Assembly (NCBI GenBank): GCA_027625225.1
Contig: JAQBWG010000035.1
Span: forward strand, 1-11,086
Reading direction: 5' to 3'
DNA length: 11,086 nucleotides
Origin: Chloroflexota bacterium
Lineage (GTDB): Bacteria; Chloroflexota; Dehalococcoidia; Lucifugimonadales; VGZR01
Each line of letters opens with the position of its first letter. Position 1 is the first letter of the stretch. Under the pieces are notes generated by a model. The model did not search any database. It was not told the origin of the DNA and saw only the letters and a program-made list of their open reading frames with translations. Positions 6,501-11,086 of this stretch are shown here, one piece after another. A program made the position numbers and the translations under genes.

Positions 6501-8057
6501 CTCATCTCCCCTCCCCCGCATCACGATATCTATAGCATCGAAGACCTGGCGCAACTAATCTACGACCTCAAGATGGTCAACCCCGATGCTCGCATCATGG
6601 TTAAACTCGTCTCCGAAGTGGGAGTGGGCAAGGTTGCAGCCGGTGTAGCGAAAGCTGGTGCCGACTCGATTCTAATTTCCGGGATGGAAGGTGGCACCGG
6701 GGCATCCCCCTGGGGATCAATCAAAAACGCTGGCACGCCTTGGGAGCTTGGGCTCGCTGAGACACATCAGGTGCTTTTGGCAAATGACCTGCGCTCTACA
6801 GTACGGCTGCGTGCGGATGGCGGGCTGAGGACAGGCAGAGATGTAATTGTCGCCGCCATGCTCGGCGCAGAAGAATTCGGCTTCGGAACCGCTGCCCTGG
6901 TAGCCGTCGGCTGCGTGATAACCCGTCAGTGCCACTTAAACACATGTCCAGTAGGAGTAGCTACTCAGGACCCCGAACTGCGAAAGAAGTTCAAAGGGAC
7001 TCCCGAGATGGTCGTCCGTTATCTTTTTCATGTCGCAGACGAAATTCGGTCAATCATGGCTTCATTGGGGGTTCGCAAGATTGACGAAATCATCGGAAGG
7101 TCGGAGCTTTTGCGACAAACTACGCAAGATACGCCCTCAAAGATAAGCACGCTTGACCTATCACGACTTTTAGTCACTCCGGCGACAGTCGGGGAGGCGT
7201 CGCAACCACATACGAATACCCAACCTCGGCAAAAAGTTACCGATACCCTTGATGACACCCTATTGGATTCATTGAGACCCGTGCTCGAAGCTGAGTCTTC
7301 GGTCGAGATTAGTTCACCAATCCGCAATGTAGACCGGACAGTAGGCGCACGTATCGCCGGTGAAATTGCACGAAGATATGGAAATTCCGGTCTGTCCAAA
7401 AACGAGATTCGTCTGAACTTTGAGGGCACTGCGGGACAGAGTTTCGGAGCGTTTTGTGTCAATGGACTTCGCCTCACGCTGGAAGGCGAAGCGAACGACT
7501 ACGTGGCCAAAGGCATGTGCGGCGGCGAGGTTGTCATTCGCCCTTCGAAGAAAGCCAGCTTTGCAGCTCGAGACAACGTAATCGTCGGAAATACCGTGTT
7601 GTACGGAGCAACCGGAGGTCGGTTCTTTGCTTCCGGCGAAGCCGGCGAACGTTTCGCGGTACGCAACTCCGGTGCTGAAGCGGTGATTGAGGGAACAGGA
7701 GACCACTGCTGCGAATACATGACCGACGGGACGGTAGTTGTGCTCGGCAATACCGGCCGCAACTTCAGCGCAGGAATGTCAGGAGGAAGGGCGTTCGTCT
7801 TGGACCTCGACGATAGCTTCCATAATCTACACAATGACGAAATGACCGATGTTCAACGGCTGCAGCGGCCTGAAGATATCGGCATACTCCAAAGTCTCAT
7901 CACCCAGCATCGCGACCTAACGAGCAGTTCAATCGCGAACGATATCCTGTCCCGATGGGACGATTACGTCCATCGTTTTTGGCAAGTTGTCCCAAAGCAA
8001 CCGGCTAGAAGCTATAAAGAAACATCAACCGATACGCTTGCGGAAGCCGGAGACTAA
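3546..8057 (+). CDS. gltB: Glutamate synthase (GOGAT), large (alpha) subunit
   Basis: GltB makes glutamate from glutamine and 2-oxoglutarate in the cytosol, the second step of GS-GOGAT ammonium assimilation. The product has 1503 residues, the normal size for the family (E. coli about 1,490). The class II amidotransferase domain starts at the catalytic Cys23 after a short 22-residue propeptide. It contains HRG, HQRFST (from 232) and the oxyanion-hole Asn255-Gly256 in NGEIN. A central domain follows (YFKQRFAQVTNPPID). The FMN-binding synthase domain begins near GGSMSFG (881-887), with EGGEDPRRY and GEGGQLPAHKV. The 3Fe-4S ligands Cys1123, Cys1129 and Cys1134 form C-X5-C-X4-C. The GXGXG beta-helix domain runs from about 1294. 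The GTG start is chosen because an in-frame stop lies about 50 bases upstream and the next Met is far past Cys23; GGAAAG (3533-3538) lies seven bases before it. The small subunit gene gltD, which passes electrons from NAD(P)H, is not next to it downstream. Confidence 0.97.
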   Translation: MKSNYYAELNRGLYDPAFDKDSCGVGFVANINGRRDNVILQHALTSLRNLAHRGGSDAATGVSDGTGVLTQIPFTLFAEEATNMGHLVTQDDLAVGVVFLPGEASSKDKVQQCQKIIEAAAIGQELIVIGWRDLPLNLSVVKAAALTSLPRIKHLLLARANDISASQFRRQLFLARKHAEYQLTEEKLDDCYIASLSNDTIVYKGLLSAPQLREFYLDLQDERFETAFAVFHQRFSTNTFPNWFFAQPFRLLAHNGEINTITGNQSWLRARESKIWTGPLKADSSKVAPILQAEGSDSAHLDNVAELLVTGGKDVLRTITMLIPEAWENMRDISEETRDFYEYGACLTEPWDGPAAVTFASGNIVGARLDRNGLRPARYEITDDGLIIVCSEIGTIDIDEAKVVEKGRIGPGEILAVDVGTGQLLRNDSIKSMLSVQKPYGARLQKSLASLPVSLTPSERIATDYEHAKDFQMTRAFDYSAEEMQFILAPMARGEEPIGSLGDDTPLAILSSRPRPLNGYFKQRFAQVTNPPIDSIRERLVMSLSTYLGARSSMVEETPESFRLLRLESPILTNTDMDAIQNTGDPLLKVVTLSATFQSSKGSKGLEPGLTRLCKNAESALGDGATILVISDRDTDARHAAIPMLLAVGAVHQHLIRIGRRMEASIVADTGEARDMHQVATLIGYGASAIHPYLAYRMIPRLLRERDSHADTNLAITNYKESLEKQLLKVMARMGISTITGYCGAQLFDAIGISDEVVERCFTGTTSQIGGLDFEDIAQETLTRHAIAFSSEEEPTKLADYGYYRFRRTGETHAFTPALARVLHTALEKDDGNDKYKQFTEEMNARGPIYLRDLLEFQPFGPPVPLDEVEPAKDIVRRLSGGSMSFGALSSEAHKAIATGFNKVGSTSGSGEGGEDPRRYGTESNSQIKQIASGRFGVTPQYLASARVLEIKMAQGSKPGEGGQLPAHKVTLEIARARLTQVGVQLISPPPHHDIYSIEDLAQLIYDLKMVNPDARIMVKLVSEVGVGKVAAGVAKAGADSILISGMEGGTGASPWGSIKNAGTPWELGLAETHQVLLANDLRSTVRLRADGGLRTGRDVIVAAMLGAEEFGFGTAALVAVGCVITRQCHLNTCPVGVATQDPELRKKFKGTPEMVVRYLFHVADEIRSIMASLGVRKIDEIIGRSELLRQTTQDTPSKISTLDLSRLLVTPATVGEASQPHTNTQPRQKVTDTLDDTLLDSLRPVLEAESSVEISSPIRNVDRTVGARIAGEIARRYGNSGLSKNEIRLNFEGTAGQSFGAFCVNGLRLTLEGEANDYVAKGMCGGEVVIRPSKKASFAARDNVIVGNTVLYGATGGRFFASGEAGERFAVRNSGAEAVIEGTGDHCCEYMTDGTVVVLGNTGRNFSAGMSGGRAFVLDLDDSFHNLHNDEMTDVQRLQRPEDIGILQSLITQHRDLTSSSIANDILSRWDDYVHRFWQVVPKQPARSYKETSTDTLAEAGD

Positions 8058-8059
8058 CT

Positions 8060-8079
8060 CCTCAGCTTTCAGCTAGAGG
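8060..8079 (+). terminator. Possible weak hairpin after gltB
   Basis: CCTC (8060-8063) and AGCT (8064-8067) pair with AGCT (8071-8074) and GAGG (8076-8079) around a TTC loop, with one bulged A at 8075. No T-run follows, so it would be a poor Rho-independent terminator. It may instead protect the gltB mRNA end or mean nothing. It lies just upstream of the lhr promoter. Confidence 0.3.
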
Positions 8080-8100
8080 CTCAGGCCTTCCCAAACGCCG

Positions 8101-8106
8101 TATAAT
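8101..8106 (+). promoter_or_regulatory. Consensus -10 box for leaderless lhr mRNA
   Basis: TATAAT matches the -10 consensus exactly. Its last base is seven bases before the A of the lhr ATG (8113), the standard distance from a -10 box to the transcription start. No Shine-Dalgarno sequence lies between it and the start codon. Transcript and coding sequence would thus begin together, as in leaderless mRNAs known from several bacterial phyla. No recognisable -35 is present at 16-18 bp. GCCG (8097-8100) and CGGC (8109-8112) flank the box as inverted arms. Confidence 0.6.
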
Positions 8107-8112
8107 GGCGGC

Positions 8113-11086
8113 ATGAAGCCCGACACTCTTTCACAGTTCCATCCCCTCGTACAGACCTGGTTCAAAAGCCGCTTCGAGGCACCGACGGACGCGCAGACCG
8201 AAGGGTGGCCAGCCATCGCCGAGGGCAAGCACACACTCATCGCGGCTCCCACTGGATCGGGTAAGACGCTCACCGCATTTCTCACATGCATAGACGAACT
8301 TGTGCGTAACGGATTAGAAGGCGAGTTACCCAACCACACACAGGTCGTGTACGTCTCACCCCTGAAGGCGCTGTCCAATGACATCGAACGGAATCTCGCT
8401 GAGCCATTAGCGGACATTAAAGCCCTGGCCGAGAAGGCGGGCACGCCATTGCCAGACATCCGTATGGGCGTCCGTACCGGCGACACATCGTCCAGCCAGC
8501 GCGCCTTAATGGCAAAACATCCGCCGCACATCCTCATAACAACACCCGAATCGCTGTATATCCTGTTGACCTCTCAAAGCGGCCGAAGAGGGTTGAAAGG
8601 CGTCCAAACACTTATCTTGGACGAGCTGCATGCACTGGTCGGGAACAAGCGCGGTTCGCACCTCAGTCTTTCCGTCGAGCGCCTAGTCGCACTATCCGAC
8701 AATCCCATCACCCGCATCGGGCTGTCGGCCACACAACGCCCCATCGAAGATGTGGCCCGCTTCCTGGTAGGCATGGATAGCATTTCTGAGGACGGCACAC
8801 CGGACTGCGTCATCGTAGGCTCCGGCCATAAACGCAAAATGGATCTGGCCCTCGAATTGCCGCCGGACGAACTTGGCCCTATCGCCACACACGAACTGTG
8901 GGACAGGACGCTTGACCGCATGGCCAAATTGGTGGAAGAACACACCACCACCATCGTCTTCGTAAACACTCGCCGCCTGGTCGAACGCGTGTCGCATCAG
9001 ATGGCTATCCGCCTCGGCGAGGACGCGGTCGTCGCACACCACGGCAGCCTGTCCCAGCAGATACGATTTGATGCCGAGCAGCGTCTGAAAGCAGGCGAGG
9101 TGCGTTTATGCGTAGCCACGGCGTCTCTCGAATTGGGTATCGACGTGGGAGCGGTTGACCTCGTCTGCCAGGTCGGCTCCCCTCGTTCCATCGGTCTTTT
9201 GCTCCAACGCGTCGGACGCTCCGGCCACTCGCTCACCGGCTTACCGAAAGGCAGACTGTTTCCACTCACCCGCGACGAACTCATCGAATGCATGGCCCTT
9301 ATGCGGGGAATCCAGCGAGGAAATCTCGACCGGCTCATCATCCCGCCCTGGCCGTTGGATGTACTCGCCCAGCAAGTCGTGGCCGAGTGCGGCGCGCAAG
9401 AATGGGATGAGAGCGAGATGCTCGCACTTGCCAAGCGTGCGTATCCCTACCGTGAACTTCCCACAGATAAATTCAACGAAGTTATCGAAATGTTGTCGTA
9501 CGGCGTGGCCGCCCGTGAAGGACGTCGTTCGGCCTATCTGCATCGCGACGCGATAAACGGCAAGCTCAAGGGTCGACGAGGCGCTCGGCTGGCCGCCCTT
9601 ACCAGCGGTGGCGCTATACCCGACAACTCGGACTACGACGTCATCGCCGAACCCGAGAATATATTCGTGGGCAAGGTAAACGAAGACTTTGCCATCGAGA
9701 GTATGAAGGGCAACGTGTTTCTGCTTGGCAACACTCCGTGGCGTATCCGCCGCATCCAGAGCGGTGTCGTCAGAGTGGAGGATGCGCACGGAGCGGCGCC
9801 AACCATACCTTTCTGGTTTGGAGAAGCTCCTGGTCGTACAAACGAACTGTCTGAGGAAGTTTCCGACCTCCGGGAGGAAATCTACCAACGATTGGAATCC
9901 GGCAAAGCCCTTGTCTGGCTGCTCAAAGAAGGTTTCGCCCGCGAGGCTGCGGAACAGGCCTGCGCATATCTCGTCGAGGGCATACGCATTATCGGAACGG
10001 TGCCCACCAAAAAGCGCATCGTGGCCGAACGCTTCTTCGACGAATCGGGCGGCATGCAACTCGTGGTGCATTCACCCTACGGCTCTCGCATCAACCGCGC
10101 CTGGGGCATGGCCTTACGAAAGGAAATCTGCCGCACGTTCGACTTCGAACTTCAGGCCGCGGCTACCGAAGATGGCCTGAACTTCTCACTCGGCCCTTCG
10201 CTGTCGTTCCCACTCGAAGACGTGTTTAAATACGTCCCCGCGCAAAAAGCCGAGAAGGTGCTCACTCAGGCTATATTGCAGGTGCCCATCTTCGGCATCC
10301 GCTGGCGCTGGACGATATCCCGTTCCCTTGCGTTGCTCCGCTTCTCCGGCGGACGCAAGGTACCGCCACCCATCCAGCGTATGCGCTCCGACGACTTGCT
10401 ATCTGCCGTCTTCCCTGAACAGGTTGCCTGCCAGGACAACGCACCTCCCGGCGATATCGAGGTGCCCGACCACCCGCTGGTGTTCGAAACGATGCGCGAC
10501 TGCGTCACCGAAGCGATGGACCTTGAGGGATTTCAACAGGTCTTGGACGACATCAAGAACGGCAAGGTCGAGATATTCGCCCGTGACACCACACAGCCAT
10601 CGGTGTTCAGTCACCAAATCCTGAACGCCATGCCCTACGCCTTCTTGGACGATGCCCCGCTCGAAGAGCGCCGTTCCAGAGCCGTCGCCCTCCGTCGTGC
10701 CTTACCCGAAGACGCCAGCGAACTGGGAGTACTGGACACGGCCGCCATCGAAGGCGCAGCCCGGGACGCATGGCCTGTCGTACGCGACGCGGACGAATTG
10801 CACGACGCATTGCTAACGCTGGGCATCCTGCCCGATAGGGATATTGCTCACAACGAGCTCGTTGACACCGACCAGTGGCTTGCATGGCTGCGAAGCCTCA
10901 CTAAGCAGGGTCGCGCGGCTCAGGTACTGTATGGCGAGGGCCGCATCGGATGGACATCGGCTGAACGGCTTACTCTGGTGAAGGCCGCATTTCCCGACGC
11001 CCGATTCTCCCCTGCCCTGCCCGTACCATCTGTCAAAGGCTCCCAGCCGACTCAGGACGACGCCTTGTTGATGCTCGTACGTGGCC
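8113..11086 (+). CDS. lhr: Lhr-type superfamily 2 ATP-dependent helicase (3' end beyond window)
   Basis: This is the first 991 codons of a 'large helicase-related' protein, an ATP-driven 3'-5' translocase that unwinds DNA and RNA:DNA duplexes and is linked to DNA repair. Walker A APTGSGKT is at 45-52, the DEAH-type motif II reads DELH (170-173), and motif III SAT is at 205-207. Motif V lies in ATASLELGID (up to 344) and motif VI is QRVGRSGH (365-372). Downstream come the Lhr-specific winged-helix and beta-barrel elements: TSGGAIPD (from 497), the DFAIES block, NTPWRIRR (Trp543), and VEDAHGA leading to FWFGEAPGRT. It is still open at the window edge, at the residues where the long Lhr C-terminal domain (full length about 1,400-1,550 aa) normally begins. 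The ATG at 8113 fits both the N-terminus of the family and the leaderless promoter. It is GC-richer than the genes to its left. The 55-bp gap from gltB could allow some read-through. Confidence 0.95.
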   Translation, partial: MKPDTLSQFHPLVQTWFKSRFEAPTDAQTEGWPAIAEGKHTLIAAPTGSGKTLTAFLTCIDELVRNGLEGELPNHTQVVYVSPLKALSNDIERNLAEPLADIKALAEKAGTPLPDIRMGVRTGDTSSSQRALMAKHPPHILITTPESLYILLTSQSGRRGLKGVQTLILDELHALVGNKRGSHLSLSVERLVALSDNPITRIGLSATQRPIEDVARFLVGMDSISEDGTPDCVIVGSGHKRKMDLALELPPDELGPIATHELWDRTLDRMAKLVEEHTTTIVFVNTRRLVERVSHQMAIRLGEDAVVAHHGSLSQQIRFDAEQRLKAGEVRLCVATASLELGIDVGAVDLVCQVGSPRSIGLLLQRVGRSGHSLTGLPKGRLFPLTRDELIECMALMRGIQRGNLDRLIIPPWPLDVLAQQVVAECGAQEWDESEMLALAKRAYPYRELPTDKFNEVIEMLSYGVAAREGRRSAYLHRDAINGKLKGRRGARLAALTSGGAIPDNSDYDVIAEPENIFVGKVNEDFAIESMKGNVFLLGNTPWRIRRIQSGVVRVEDAHGAAPTIPFWFGEAPGRTNELSEEVSDLREEIYQRLESGKALVWLLKEGFAREAAEQACAYLVEGIRIIGTVPTKKRIVAERFFDESGGMQLVVHSPYGSRINRAWGMALRKEICRTFDFELQAAATEDGLNFSLGPSLSFPLEDVFKYVPAQKAEKVLTQAILQVPIFGIRWRWTISRSLALLRFSGGRKVPPPIQRMRSDDLLSAVFPEQVACQDNAPPGDIEVPDHPLVFETMRDCVTEAMDLEGFQQVLDDIKNGKVEIFARDTTQPSVFSHQILNAMPYAFLDDAPLEERRSRAVALRRALPEDASELGVLDTAAIEGAARDAWPVVRDADELHDALLTLGILPDRDIAHNELVDTDQWLAWLRSLTKQGRAAQVLYGEGRIGWTSAERLTLVKAAFPDARFSPALPVPSVKGSQPTQDDALLMLVRG

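Noticed and set aside
7028..7834. Several 110-150 residue minus-strand frames opposite gltB
   Set aside because: They overlap each other and the conserved C-terminal GXGXG domain of GltB, so they are shadows of the coding strand.
9241..10071. 276-residue open frame antisense to lhr
   Set aside because: The plus strand here encodes conserved Lhr blocks; long antisense frames are common opposite GC-rich genes with biased third positions.

Overview
The window holds the 3' end of a 16S rRNA gene, a tRNA-Ala gene, a two-gene AT-rich block on the minus strand, and two large plus-strand genes: glutamate synthase large subunit (gltB) and an Lhr-type helicase cut by the window edge. It is bacterial: the 16S tail carries the anti-Shine-Dalgarno CCTCCTTT. 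The 16S tail, the GltB sequence style, a leaderless-looking promoter and 16S separated from 23S would all fit Chloroflexota (Dehalococcoidia/SAR202-like). That placement is a low-confidence impression, not a result.

Region 1 (1-486) is the 16S tail and spacer. A local hairpin sits a few bases after the 16S end, followed by two more spacer hairpins and then a strong intrinsic terminator (311-345) upstream of tRNA-Ala(UGC) at 411-486. The tRNA appears to have its own promoter. No 23S rRNA follows. The 16S therefore looks like a separate transcription unit rather than the head of a 16S-tRNA-23S-5S operon.

Region 2 (487-3192) is a minus-strand pair convergent with the tRNA. First transcribed is a 167-residue protein that looks like the N-terminal part of a surface-polysaccharide-type methyltransferase joined to a small winged-helix tail. 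Next is a 665-residue protein resembling the PFTS-motif surface-carbohydrate biosynthesis family. This block is visibly AT-richer than the genes to its right and may be an acquired or eroded surface-polysaccharide fragment beside a tRNA gene.

Region 3 (3193-3545) is a divergent intergenic region with a 10-bp palindrome and other inverted repeats. It separates the minus-strand pair from gltB.

Region 4 (3546-11086) holds gltB (1503 aa, complete, all catalytic landmarks present). After 55 bp comes lhr (at least 991 codons, open at the window end). A TATAAT box lies exactly where transcription would begin on the A of the lhr ATG, so lhr probably has its own leaderless promoter. gltD is not adjacent to gltB on its downstream side.

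The two large genes are housekeeping functions: nitrogen assimilation and nucleic-acid repair. I see no CRISPR array, insertion sequence, integrase or defence system. The more unusual points are the uncoupled 16S, the chimera-like 167-residue protein and the leaderless lhr start.
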